From Pseudoscleropodium purum (Eukaryota; Streptophyta; Bryopsida; Hypnales; Brachytheciaceae): a stretch of 64,000 bases of DNA. Position numbers and translations under genes: made by a program. The stretch spans positions 10,160,173-10,224,172 of the forward strand of contig OZ017798.1 of NCBI GenBank assembly GCA_963969395.1, in the 5' to 3' direction. Shown here in pieces: positions 35,961 to 47,249 of the stretch (the stretch's first letter is position 1; each line of letters begins with the position of its first letter). A model generated the notes under the pieces. It was not told the origin of the DNA. It was given only the letters and a program-made list of their open reading frames with translations, and ran no database searches.

Positions 35961-37700
35961 TAATTTCCAATTTAGGGTCACGGCCCAAAGGGCCGTTCGA
36001 AAAATTTGACCTTTTATTTCAATTTGTTTTTAATGAATGATTTTGAAATTTAAAAAAAAATTAAAAGCCTTAAGGCCTTATTCCCGTACAATATCTACCC
36101 AAGACCCTGGTTGATACCCTCCTCCGATACCCTGACAATACCCACATCTGATTGATACCCTTTTACTCGTGTAATAATCGGCAGATATCCGTTCTTGTGA
36201 GATATCCTCGGATGGACTGGTCCGACGGACTTCACCCCAGCAGACTGCCTTCGATTACCGGCTCGACCCCTGTCCGTTCGTCGTTGCCCTGTCTGTGACT
36301 GAACTTCGGCGACTTGCTTCTAGGTCAATTTGTCCAATTCCCACAACGTTAGTATCCCTAATTCCGTACGTGGAATCCCTAATTTGCTCGTCGAAGACCC
36401 CTGCAACTGCGATGCCTGTGTGTTGAGCTTCAACCGAATGCAAAATTCTTCAAATTTTTGAATTCGAGTTCCTGATCCTCCTGCGAATTTGCAACGCTGT
36501 CGCCAACTTCAATTATGCACCGAGATTCAATCTTCAATCCAGTTGGGTAAGCAACAATGATCTCCAAGCGATCCTTACAACATCCAATCACAATTTTCCA
36601 ATTTGACTTGGAATTTTGCCGTGGTAGACCATGCGTTTGGTGTAGACTAATTTGCGATTCAATTTTGATCTTCCAATCTGCTTGTGTTTTCCAACCGGGT
36701 CAGCACCCCACCACAGTCTGTAATTTCCGATTATACCTCAACAACTTTCTTTCTTTTCCTCGTTAAACAAAATCGAAATCTCAAGAATTTTGTCGTTGCT
36801 TTTAATCACGGCGGCTTTTGGCTAACCCCCACCAGGCTCTTCTCGATTTTTTACACCCTCAGACTTCTGAATTTCTAATTAGTGTTGATCCTCGAGAGTG
36901 TCGCAACTTGGAATAGATCAGCTTCACTGCGGATCAATTTGACTAATTCCATTGCAATGATTGAAATCCCTCAATGCGGCAATTGAAACCCCAAGATTTT
37001 GTTTTCACCGCCCCATTGCCCTAGTTTGTCTCTTGCTTACAACGACGACGGATTTGCACAGGCTGCACGCTCCTAGTTCCACAGCAAATTTCTTAGCCAA
37101 ATTCGGCTCCTAACTGAGTGAACTCTCGGCCGTGTTTGGTCGTTTGATTCCTTTGTCTGGATCAGAAGTTGGGATCGCTCCACTGCTAGCCTTCAACAAT
37201 TCCAACTTGAACTTGAATATCGGCAATTTCAAAGTTTTGCTCACGATGATCAGTTGGCAATCTAAGATTCTGAGAATTATCGCACAAATGTTGCCAATCA
37301 CACACTACGCCTCAATTCCAAAAGCAAGATTACACACTCCAATTAAACAATCCAATTACACAGGTAACCAACACATTTATAATAACTCTTTTTATTATAT
37401 TCAACGCATTATGCGCAAAAATTACAGCACAAATTTAAACAGCGCAATTGAATGCGAAGCATAGCACTGATAGAGAAGAATATGAATACCGCATGGGAGA
37501 GAGAGAGAGAGAGAAATGAGAGAAGGAGAAGAATAAAAGGAGAAATTCGAAGGGTGATCGGAGGTGGTATGAGGCGCGTCTCGACCTGTGGAATCTCCTC
37601 GCACGCCTCTGAATCCCTAATTTCCCATCTTTTCTTTATTTGTGCCTGTCTCTTTGTCGCAGCACAAGGCAGGTCAATTCCCCATTATACTCACAAAAAT
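35961..37700. other. GC-balanced block of unknown nature, likely transposon-derived
   Basis: Composition is close to 45% GC, unlike the AT-rich DNA on its left. Words such as CCAATTTGACTTGGAATTTT recur in changed form, and a (GA)n tract lies at about 37496-37515. No protein motif is seen in the short frames. It may belong to the upstream part of the CCGG-rich element that follows or to a separate insertion. Confidence 0.35.
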
Positions 37701-37721
37701 CGCTCTAGAGTATAACTAAGT

Positions 37722-38836
37722 GACTCTAAAGATCGAACCCACGAGATCCTGTGAAGTATCTAGCTCTATTAAGCAGTTAAATTCAGTCAGTATCCCAATC
37801 TTACTTTCCGGTCCTAGATCTAGAACCAGAAATACCACCACACCGGATAACTACAGACCGGATTACTCCTTCTTCCGGTCCTACTTACTATCCGGTCCAT
37901 ACAATTACCCAAATCCCAGGATCTCACAACTTTCGATCCTGGAAATCCGTCCTGACCAATCCGGTCGGGATGGTCATCATGTATCCGTAATCCTATCCGG
38001 TTTAGTTTTGCCTCTGTTTCACCATCAGAGGGGTCGCCGCTTACATTTGAGAGTGGTAGGCCCACCACTCCTTCCGTGACTTATAGTGGCTGAAGACCCA
38101 CTGTCCTACTTCCTAAATGCCTAAGCTAATCCGGATCCGGTTTGGTCCTTAACAACAACCTAGATAGCAATCCGGGTTGTAGGTCACACAAAGACCCCAC
38201 ACTCGACCCTCTCGTACTACAACGACCTTGATGCTACTTCCGATCCGTGTGAAGACAGGTGGTTACAAGTGCACCCGTCCGTTTCAACATCAACTAAAGT
38301 TCTTCCGTTACCCATACGGGTGGTGAGACCTCACAGGAGATCGGACACTCAACCGGATTTCCCACCCGGGAGTTCTAGCGCAGCTAAGGAATCCCTCCCT
38401 ACCCGCCTAGCCTAACAACGGCTTTCTCACCCGGAATTTCAAACTCTAGACGTGCTGAGGAACTAAGTTCACTCCCAACTCTTCGATACCTACTCACATG
38501 CACCCTGGATCGGAAAAGAAACACCAAGGGGAGAAATCACTCGCAAACCGGCTCGTACTATCTTAACTCCACATCATACAATCTTGTCGCGCTGGAGAGA
38601 GACACACAATGAGGAGAAGAGAAAGGTACAAGAAGTTTGCAAAATGAAAAACTCCCAGTTCCCATCTCAGGAACCGATTTATATACAAAGGGTAAAAACC
38701 CTAAAAGCACAAAAAGGAGCGGAAAACCCGTGGGGGGCCGCCGCCATCCTAATCTAACTTCCGGTCTAACCTAATACTGTTGAGCCGGATCCGGATCTGG
38801 ATCCGCTCCTACTCCTAACTCAAATCAAAATCCTAT
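37722..38836 (-). repeat. CCGG-rich repeat segment, copy 1 (3' of the transposon reading frame)
   Basis: This segment of about 1.1 kb directly follows, on the minus strand, the stop of the reading frame at 38837. It contains ATCAGAGGGGTCGCC, the CACCACT block, GATCCGGTTTGGTCC and GGGTTGTAGGTCAC in the same order as the segments at 41628-42722 and, inverted, 47250-48723. It is dense in CCGG and GGATCC words. A TATATAAAT word on the minus strand near 38680 could be a promoter, as in an LTR. Confidence 0.6.
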
Positions 38837-40495
38837 CTACCCTACAACTCTGGATCCTATTGTCGGGCTTCCGATCTCCGAGACTAGCTCCTCGAAGACT
38901 TCACTCAAATTCCGGATCCGTTCCCCCTCCGCAGGATTAGATCCGGGTGGAGACTCCAGGTCGATGGTGATATCCGGTCTCGTGCCCGAAGTCCCAGTCC
39001 GTGCAGACTTCTTGGACTCAGGAGTCCAATCCTTCCTATCCTTCGCAATAGTCGCGTCCGGAAAGAGATCCGGTAGCGAGATATCTGAAAGATGAATCCC
39101 TTTGTCGCACGTCGCTCTAGTCAGCTTCCGGCTGCTTTCCTCGATCCGGTCCGCAACCTTCCGCCCCTCTACCATTGCCGTCTCCACCTGTTCAGCGAAG
39201 TCGGCGAGAATCCGGACCATCCGGGAACCGGATAGTTTCTTCTCTTCGTGAATCTTCTCGTCGAAGAGCTTCGCTTTGGCGGCGGCCGTTCCGGTCTCTC
39301 CCAGGACCGCCTTGATCTGCTCGGCTATCTTCCGAGTCTCCTCCGCCATCTCCCGGGCGGCCGTCACGTCTTCCCGATAGGCAAAAAGAGTTGCCTTCAG
39401 GTTATCCACCTCCTCCTGCAACCGGCGGATCTCTGCTTCCTGCTTCCGGCTCTCTTCCGGATTGGTGATGCAATCCGCCACCTGTTCCGCCAACTTGCTG
39501 TCCGGTGGCGCACCTACCAACTTGCCGATCGCCGCAAGCGTCCTGTGCTTGACCTCCCAATCCGCCCTGATGTTGCAGAGGACGTTGATCAGACCATTGA
39601 ACGGATCTTGCATTTCCGGGTCTCCCCCGGAAACGGTCTTCTCGGCTTCCGGTTTCTCTTCCGGGGCCGGTCTGTCTTGACCGGGAGGCGTCCCGCGCTT
39701 GTGTGGAGGTGTCTACTTCTGTCGCTTGATCGGCGGCATCGGCTCCTCCTCTTCCTCGCTCGACTCCCGTTCTGACCCGGAATCGGATTCGGCCTCATCA
39801 TCCGTTTCCGACTCCCCATACTTCAGGAGGACTTCCTGAGTTTTCCACACCTTCTCCTCCATGTCAGTGAGGACTTGGTGTTCTCGATAGAGGTGGAAGA
39901 GGTAAGGGCACACTGGAGTGGCCCTTTTCTTCCCAACCCTACTAACGAGCTGGGCCACGAGATCGGAAATGATCCGTGCCCAGTCCACTTTCCGGGTACC
40001 ACTTAGGGCACCGAAAATGGTGTTGCCGAGGGTGATTGTCACCCTGGTCGGCTTTTCCAGGTGAAGAATCGGAACCAGGAATTGTAGGAGTCGACGGTGT
40101 CGGTCGTCCACGCAATCCTCGACCGCGTATCCGTCCTTCGGGTTGACGGCTCCCTGGAACTTCTCTCGGACAAACTCATCCTTCCGGTTCGCCATCCCTA
40201 AACCTCCTGCCCGGAAACCGTAAACCCCTCTCCACATTCCCTCGTTCCAGCGGACGGGAGTTCCTCTCACGGTGTTGTCAAACTGGTTGGACAGCTTTCC
40301 GAGGAGCTCCTTGACCATTCTCTCCTCCCTAAAACCCCAGGGTTTCTCGGCAAACCCTAGGCAACCCATGGATTTGAGATCATCCATGAGTTCAGACTTT
40401 TCCGGCTCTTTGGAGGGAATAACCGGAATGACTTTCCGGAGCTTCACCTCGCCTCCAGAGGGACTCGCTGGTCTAGACCTACATAGTGGCGGCAT
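38837..40495 (-). CDS. transposon-associated protein of unknown function, one in-frame amber codon
   Basis: On the minus strand an open frame starts at the ATG at 40495 and runs to a TAG at 39713-39715, then continues in the same frame to 38837; 553 codons in all. Part 1 includes MGCLGFAEKPWGFREERMVK, WNEGMWRGVYGFRAGGLGMA, RRLLQFLVPILHLEKPTRVT and CPYLFHLYREHQVL, and ends in an acidic Ser/Glu stretch. Part 2 has coiled-coil heptads (EAEIRRLQEEVDNLKATLFA) and ends near EELVSEIGSP. A diverged copy of the same protein is split over 42.7-49.0 kb, so the family is repetitive. It has no integrase, reverse transcriptase or transposase motif. I judge it an accessory or structural protein of a plant transposon; its role is unknown. 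The amber codon could be decay or programmed readthrough. Confidence 0.65.
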
Positions 40496-41627
40496 TCCCA
40501 CTCCAATCTATTTCACTCTCTCCTAGCCGCATGTCCCGTTGCTCACGTTCTCTCTCCGATCTCAACCGGAATCAAAACAAACAGAACACAAACGCACAAA
40601 CGCCAAAAACTCAACCGCGCACGCTCAAGGTCGAGTTTCTAAAAGGGGGTGCAACAGTGAAAGCTCCTCCTTTTATAGTCCCTGGACCCTTTCCGGTTTG
40701 TCATCATAAATCCGGTTTACCATCATAATCCGGTTCATCATCATAATCCGGTTCATCATTATAATCCGGTCCTAGACCTAATCCGTGTTACATTCCGTTT
40801 CCGTCGTTAGTTACTCCTGACCGGATTAGATCCAAGAGGCCCACTACTTCACATTCCGTGCTAATTTTGAGTTTTCCTTCTCCACCTTATCGGATCCGGT
40901 TCCCTAATGACTAGTTTCCGTTCCTATTTTGGTGTATACTAAGAAAATCAAAATTTTAAGCTGCAACACTCTTTATCTTTTTCCTTTTCTTTTTATCTTT
41001 TTCTTTCTGGAATTTTTACTTTAACTTTTATTTTGCCTTTTTGCCCTTTTCTATTAATTTGTGGCTACTTACTAAAGTATCTTTGTACTTTTTGGAACTT
41101 TTAGTGTACTTTGAACTACTTTAACACTAAATACTCAAAATATATATAAATAATATAGGAAATGCTACAAAAAATTGAAAAAGTTCTATAAAAAGTTAAA
41201 AAAATTAGACTACAAGGTGTTTAAAGAATAATGTTTAGATGATACTATAGGCAAATTGAATACTTCATTGGATTAAAGCTTTGAAGGTGAAGATATATAA
41301 TGAATGTGCATTCAAAAGAGCTTTATAATAAAGTGGGAGAATTTATTGATAAATATGAGGTGCGGATTGACATAAAATACAAGATTATTGTAAAAAAGGT
41401 TAAACCAATACTGTTACCACTATTATCATGTTACAGAAGAGATTAGTTGTTTAAAGATTTTGAAGACAATATCAGAGGAATTGAAGTTGAAGTCAATGAG
41501 GACTAGGATGAAGATCAAACAATTAAAAACTAATGAAGACCAACATTATTTTTTAGCTTTAAATTGGTATATGCCAATGGATGTATAGCTTTAGAAGAAG
41601 TGGATGTCATGATGTGGACTATGTATT
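40496..41627. other. 5' flank of the CCGG-rich element and AT-rich spacer
   Basis: The first 300 bases are GC-rich and pyrimidine-rich, probably the leader of the minus-strand frame. A short tandem repeat of CATCATAATCCGGTT lies at about 40697-40766 (four copies). From 40960 on the DNA is AT-rich with no recognisable feature; a composition break near 40950 suggests the element's edge. Confidence 0.4.
40697..40766 (+). repeat. short tandem repeat, unit CATCATAATCCGGTT (about 18 bp, four copies)
   Basis: Four consecutive copies of (C/A)ATCAT(A/C)A(T/A)ATCCGGTT-like units differ by one to three bases. It lies just upstream of the minus-strand transposon frame. Confidence 0.75.
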
Positions 41628-42722
41628 ATGTCACTTGCGCAGTCTAGGTGTAAGTATCTTTACACACAAAAATGTGGTAAGATGATACGAATTATCGTCC
41701 CAGGGAATTCTAGATGCTTTTTCAAATTCTAGTATTTGGATGATCGTTTCCTCCTCTTCCAACTACTATCCAGATTCCTATCCGGATTCGGTATCACCCG
41801 GTTTTCCAGTTTTGCCCCATAACAAATTAGTTTTCAATTCTTTTGTTTTACCATCAGAGGGTCCACTATTGATCTTTCGAGGGGTAGGGATTTCACCACT
41901 CTTATCTATTCACTACATAGACAAAAATATGCAAACAACAAACACCCAAGTACTCAAGATGTTGTAGTGCATAGAGTAGATCCGGATCCTCACAACATCC
42001 TAGATGGTTGATCCGAAATGTAGGTCACTGAGAATTGCGTTCACTCCTCCTAACTACAATGATAGATTTCAAATGCCTGGAATTGACAAGGGAGATAATC
42101 TTTCTAGATGTATGACAGATCCTAAGGTTGGTAGACCTTCCAATGAGTGGGAGTTTCCTCTGACGGTTGCTAATCTCCATACATAATTGTTTCCAATTTT
42201 GGATCTGCACTCACACTATTCCTCACTAAAAATCAGATTACTGTTCCGATAGTTCAAAGGTACTATACGCAGCTCCTTCATCTCGTATCTAACATCATTA
42301 CAATAGTACACCCTCAATCTGATCAAGTTATTCGAAATCCGGATTCCTCCTCACGTGTCCTTCTTACATCTCAACACTTAAACAATAAACCAACACAATC
42401 CGGATACATAGTTGGAGCCAGAACGTTTACCAAGTGATTCAAATTAAAGAAGGGAATGGAATACAATAAAATAATTGATAGGAGGGAATGGGAGGGCAAC
42501 AAACTTGCCTGCCCTTAAAAATCAAAATCAAAACCAAAGTCAACGCCTAAAAAGCCAAAAAGGTACCCCGAAAATCAGGACAACCAACCAATGAACAACT
42601 CGGGATATCTGGAACATCCACAGCTCAATTGTCCTGACAAATCCAGAACCTCTAAAATGATTTGGAACTTGGGCCTATGCTTGGAAATCTCGTTCCGGAT
42701 AAAAATCCTATCTAACTACTTG
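41628..42722. repeat. CCGG-rich repeat segment, copy 2 (left arm of large inverted repeat)
   Basis: This segment of about 1.1 kb is the inverted counterpart of 47250-48723. Matching landmarks are AAGTATCTTTACACAC at the outer end, the GGGAATTCTAGATGC block, ATCAGAGGGTC, GGGAGGGCAACAAACTTGCC and, at the inner end, CCAATGAACAAC. It is also the 3' segment of the split reading frame copy that begins at 42727, as copy 1 is to 38837. Confidence 0.8.
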
Positions 42723-42726
42723 TGTT

Positions 42727-44031
42727 CTATCTACTCGGTCGTGCTTTTTTGGAGCTCTTCTCACTTTGACTGCTCAGAGTCTTTACCGAAGCCTTCACTA
42801 GTGTATTCTTTGTTGGTAACCGAATTTGGGGCTTTCTTGAAACCTTGGAAGGTGAGTCTTCTAATTCCATCTCTTCCTTGGAGCCGGACTTCAACACCTC
42901 TTCTTCTGACTTCTCAATCTTCTGAATCTCCAAGTCCTTGGCTTGTGACGATTCACTCAATTCAATCTCAGCATGATTCCGTTTTGGTATTGACTACTGC
43001 ATATGAAAGAAATCTTGCGGATGAGAATGAGCCGGATTTGTCATTACTCCAATCCGTGTGTTGAGGTTGTTGTGAATCGTCAATTTAGGTACCATAAACT
43101 TTCTGATCGTGACTTTTCCAAGTGTTGGAAAAATAGGGACGGAAAGCGCTTGTTCTACCGGAACAGACTTCCCACTCGTCCCTTTTCCGACTCAGGTCTC
43201 ACTGGTTCTGATGGAGTCTATGCTTGGCTACCTAAGGATCCTGCAATTGGAGTGAAGATAGACTTCAGTCCCTCCAATTGGGGCTCGATCGGGCTACTTG
43301 AAGCCTACTGGATTGGAGTCTATGGAATCAAAGTATCTTGGAATATGCTCCTAGGAATTTCTGGAAACCTTTCTAAGTTGATGGCTCGTTCTGGATCTAA
43401 GAACCTTAGCAACTTGCGCATGTCCTTCAAAACAATTTCCATTCGAGCTTCGAAGTCAACCAAAATCTTTACCATCCGGGCTTCAAAGTCGACCAAGATC
43501 TTTACCATTCTAAATCCGATCATGTGCGCTTCCTTCATCAACCATGTGGTGTAGAGGTTAGCTCGGATCACCGTATGTTCCGAAACCATGACGAGTTTAT
43601 TTGAGGTCATGGACGAGTCAGAGAGCCTTCGTCTCCTTTTGTTTCATCGCATTCAGTTCCTTCTCCGTCTACTTGAGTTGGAACTTGAAGTTGTCCTTTT
43701 CCTCTTCCAACTTCCGGATCTATTCTTCCTTCTATTGGAACTCCTCCGGATTCGAACGTTTCCGGATCTCCTCCAAAATTTGGTCCAACTCTACCTTGAG
43801 TTTGTTTGCGATAAGAAGCGTGTGATCCTCTAGATTGCCATTCATTTGTTTGGTTTGCTGCATCCACTGACCTCCAGCTTCAAAGAACTCCAACTCTTGG
43901 GGATGTTTTGGATTTGATATTGGTTCCTTTCGTTCCGGTGTTGGCGCCTTCCTCCATGCCGCCGGTGTCCTGTTGTAGATTTGTATATTAGGTAAAAACA
44001 TATTATAATATGTTATATTGAGTAGTTTCAA
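42727..44031 (-). pseudogene. transposon-associated protein, copy 2, C-terminal part (broken)
   Basis: Several minus-strand frames together cover the part-2 region of the protein at 38837-40495: a coiled-coil segment (KLKVELDQILEEIRKRSNPE, then a shift to EGGVPIEGRIDPEVG), the MVKILVDFEARMEIVLKDM segment (with a 13-residue unit, KILVDFEARMVKI, duplicated), and the C-terminal EKSEEEVLKSGSKEEMELED region. Frameshifts and stops make it a pseudogene. Its N-terminal pieces lie at 46426-46851 and 48784-49011, separated by later insertions. Confidence 0.65.
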
Positions 44032-44126
44032 GGTGACGCCGTTCTGACATCTATTTAAGAGGGTAGTTTGCTTTAGAACTTCATTACATTCGAGTAGTGG
44101 ATTTTGTTTTCTACTTTAGAGTTAGA

Positions 44127-44585
44127 ATGTCGAACTGGAGGGTTTTTTCTGAGTCTCAAGATGAAGAGCTTCAACCAGAGGCTGAATTCGAGCTTTCATT
44201 GTCACAGCTACCAGATCAACCCCTTTTGGAACGGGATCTTGCATTGCCACTTAGGCATCCTCGAGATGAAGCTGGGCCTTCTAGACCGCCGAAGCAACCT
44301 CGCGTGGAGTGGCGATGGCACGGTAATCTTGATACCAATGCTCGTGTTTTGGTAATCTTGCTCCAAGTTGGGTGTATTGAGCTAGGTACTCGGGAAGTGA
44401 CTTTTGAAGCGAGTTATGAGGGCAAAAACATCGATCATTATTATTGTATGGTTCTGCTGGTGGAGGGTAGTCGTGGCCACCAACGTTGGTTGGAAGGTCC
44501 AGTCAACCCATTGATGAAGTCCGAGCGTACAAATTACGTTGCTGCCACCATCAAACACATTCTCAACGTTCTGCAGATGAAGTGA
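44127..44585 (+). CDS. hypothetical protein inside an insertion
   Basis: An open frame of 152 residues runs from the ATG at 44127 to TGA at 44585. It starts MSNWRVFSESQDEELQPEAE, is Pro/Glu/Leu-rich to about residue 65, then has VEWRWHGNLDTNARVLVILL and VTFEASYEGKNIDHYYCMVL. I do not recognise it. It lies inside a 2.3-kb segment (about 44.04-46.33 kb) that interrupts the split transposon protein, so it is probably a transposon or captured-gene frame. The ATG was chosen over an upstream near-cognate start. Confidence 0.45.
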   Translation: MSNWRVFSESQDEELQPEAEFELSLSQLPDQPLLERDLALPLRHPRDEAGPSRPPKQPRVEWRWHGNLDTNARVLVILLQVGCIELGTREVTFEASYEGKNIDHYYCMVLLVEGSRGHQRWLEGPVNPLMKSERTNYVAATIKHILNVLQMK

Positions 44586-44929
44586 AACTGTGATTGGAAC
44601 TCTAGTTTTTTATCTCTAGTGAGCATTTATTAAATGTTAATTACTAATTTTATACTTTGAGTATTTTATTAAAATCACAGTGTGTGATTATAAATGTATA
44701 ATGAAAAGTTAATGATAAAAAGTTAATTATGGTTTTGGAGTAAAGGGAGAGTGTGAATGGGGATTTAGTTTGGCATCTTAGGTGGGGTTTTGGTAGGGGC
44801 ATGGGCTAATGTGCCCCACCCCTCACTTGAGATAAGGAGGAAAAGAGGGAAAAGATGCTTAGTTAGTGTGTGGAAGAGGAGAGAAGTGTGTGTGTAGGAG
44901 GATAGAGAAACTTGAGCGTGAGAGAAAAT

Positions 44930-45780
44930 CCGAAACTTCGAGGAGTGATATCTCCCATTGTATGAGGCCTTTGGTAATGAAATTTGGTGAGATTGTTCCT
45001 TGTGAAATTGCCTTTCCAATATGAGTTTGCAAGTTTGATTTGGAGTTAGGATGAAAAAGTTATGAGCGTTTGAATTCGAGGAGTTTTAGTGCCTTTCATA
45101 AAGAAAGGCTGAGACTTTGTCAAGCCATAGCTGACGTTCAGTCCATCAATTTGAAAAGAGAATGTGGAAGCATGTTCATCTTAATCTTAGCTTTCCAAAA
45201 AGTCATTAAACTTAAGATTTGGAGTTTGGAGGAAGAAGTTATGGAGGTGTGATGACTTGGAGGTTGGCTGCCACTTGTGAAGAGCAAGGCCGAAACTTTG
45301 CAGGGCCATAACCTTCGGTCAGTATAAGGATTTTTTTGAAAATTTTATGAGTGTTAGTTTGTTTATTTATCTCTTTAAATAGCTATCACACGAGCTATTT
45401 GGAGTTTTATAGAAGAAATTATAGAGTGTAGAAGTGTAGAGGTTGAGTGGGTTCTCAAAATAGGAGACCGAGACTTTGTTGGGCTGTAACTTATGGACAG
45501 AGTTTTAGTTCGTAGTGAAATTTTCACATGTTGTAGCCGGACATGATAGCTTTTCAAATTGCTATCACACTTGTGTTCAGAGTTTGTAAATCAAAAGTTA
45601 TAAGAAGTTTGAAGAGGTAGTGGTTGGTTGGCAAGGAGGAGAAGAGACGCCACTTTGTTTGCCTATAACTTTTGGACAGTAGTTTAGAATAAAGTGAAAT
45701 TTGTAGAGGTGTTAGGTTACTGGGTTAGCTTTCCAAAATGCTATTGCACTTAGCATTTGGAGTTGTGAGCCATCTGTGGC
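44930..45780 (+). repeat. degenerate tandem array, 4-5 units of about 170-200 bp
   Basis: Recurring landmarks in each unit are (C/G)CGA(A/G)ACTTTG followed by a GGGC(C/T)(A/G)TAAC block, GAAATTT, AGCTTTCCAAAA or AGCTTTTCAAAT, an ATTTGGAGTTT block and a GAAGTTAT(A/G) end. Copies are near 44930, 45100, 45280, 45460 and 45650. Divergence is high. It makes up most of the insertion that carries the 152-residue frame. Confidence 0.7.
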
Positions 45781-45842
45781 ACTAGATAAAAGGTCGCAGC
45801 TACTTTAGGGTACGGCTTTGAAGATTTTTCATTGTTTTTATC

Positions 45843-45925
45843 AAAACATGAAGACTTGAAGATTGAAGACTTGAAAATTGAAGACTTGAAGATTGAAGAT
45901 TTGAAGATTGAAGACTTGAAGAGGA
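45843..45925 (+). repeat. 15-bp tandem repeat (GAAGACTTGAAGATT)
   Basis: Five to six copies of a 15-base unit with one or two changes. Related GAAGATTGAAGA words recur at 46304-46330, so the pair may bracket the 46.07-46.30 kb block. Confidence 0.85.
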
Positions 45926-46073
45926 ATGTTTTGGGTTTTTTTCATACGTATGTGTGGATGTGGCTTTGTTATTCCTAGCCTGATTTGGAGGCTCGTTGTC
46001 TTTTATTTCCTTTTGCTTTGTAACCCTGGTTGCGGGCGGTCTGGGTAAAACCAAGACTCAACCCCATTTATTG

Positions 46074-46310
46074 TCATGGTGACGAAGTGGGGTTAATGGC
46101 CCACATGGTCGAGACTTGCTTGTTCTTACGGTCTGGAGTTTTGGCCAGCAAATCGTGAATTTGAAGTTTAGGATCCCATCATTCGGACGGTAGCTCGTGT
46201 CTACTGTCCCGTTTTACTCGTCCCGTATCCCGTGGTTTCTTATCCCTTCCTTGACCCTTATACCTATCTAGAGCCTACACAGGATAGGCCAACGGGCACC
46301 GTTTGAAGAC
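46074..46310 (+). repeat. dispersed direct repeat, copy 1 (copy 2 at 49586-49900)
   Basis: This block contains GTGACGAAGTGGGGTTAATGG, CCCACATGGTC, GACTTGCTTGTTCT, a TCCCGTTTTACT block and ACAGGATAGGCCAACGGGCA. The same sequence in order, more diverged, lies at 49586-49900. Two direct copies 3.5 kb apart around the nested zone could be ends of one inserted element, but no target duplication was found. Confidence 0.65.
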
Positions 46311-46425
46311 TGAAGATTGAAGATTGAAGAAGACACCCAGTATACAACAAATAGTAGCAGCCAAACACCCCGTGTGTTCCTAAAGCACGCTCCTCTCTAC
46401 CCGACACCGGATCGGTGGATTTCCT

Positions 46426-46851
46426 TCATTTTCGGTCCACTATTTCTTCTTCTTCTTTTGGTTGTTCTTCCTCGGATTTCTTCTCTTCCTTCTCTAGCTC
46501 TTCCGTGAGGCCGTACTTTAGGATCTCGACTTCGGTGTTGTACTCAATTGTCTTCTTGGCACTCAAGACCTCCTTGTGATGATAGAGGTGGAACAGATAT
46601 GGCGTGATAGGGCTGTGCTTTGCTTGACCTACATGCTCTGCTAGTTTGCCTACTACTCTTTGAATCACTCTTCCCCAATGGATGATCCAGTCCTCGAAAG
46701 CTTCGAAAATAGTGTTGGCCACCGTAACCGTAACGTGGGTAGGTTTTTCCAAATACAAGATTGGAATTAGGAAATTCAATACCTGTCGGAACCTACAAAA
46801 ACAAATTTTAGTTATTTCAAATAGAATTTGAAGTAAGAAATCCATTTTCAA
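46426..46851 (-). pseudogene. transposon-associated protein, copy 2, middle part
   Basis: The minus-strand frame reads VLNFLIPILYLEKPTHVTVT, ANTIFEAFEDWIIHWGRVIQ and SPITPYLFHLYHHKEVL, ending in a Lys/Glu tail EEEQPKEEEEIVDRK. It aligns with the middle of the protein at 38837-40495 (LQFLVPILHLEKPTRVTITL, CPYLFHLYREHQVL). An AG just upstream of GTTCCGACAGG could be an intron acceptor. It is separated from its N-terminal part by the inverted segment at 47250-48723. Confidence 0.75.
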
Positions 46852-47249
46852 TATATTTTTTTGATTCTACTAGTTAGAAACAGAAAAATTACTAGAAGTA
46901 TGGATTAACAAATCATAGGATCTCTTAATTGAGATAAAGTGGTTAAGGAGGACATACACACTTTCCGTCCTAACCGGAAACTGGATAGTTGTCTAACAAG
47001 TATTTTCAAAGACTTTTGGCAATATTATAATTGGATCCAAAATGGAATTTAGAATGGATTCGGAATGATCCGGATTGGATCTAGAATCTGGAAATGTTCA
47101 GATTTTGGAATCTGGAAAATGATCCAAGACAAAAGATTCAGAGCTGAGTAGCAACCTGGACAATTCCAATGAAGACTTTTGTAAAGATTCCGAGCAATCA
47201 AAGTGGGAGTAGTTTGAAGGTGCATCGAGGGAGGTAGCTCATAGGCTGT
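46852..47249. other. spacer inside split copy 2
   Basis: AT-rich DNA precedes a patch with GGATC words near 47070-47090. It may be intron or spacer of the split transposon gene. Nothing else is recognised. Confidence 0.3.
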
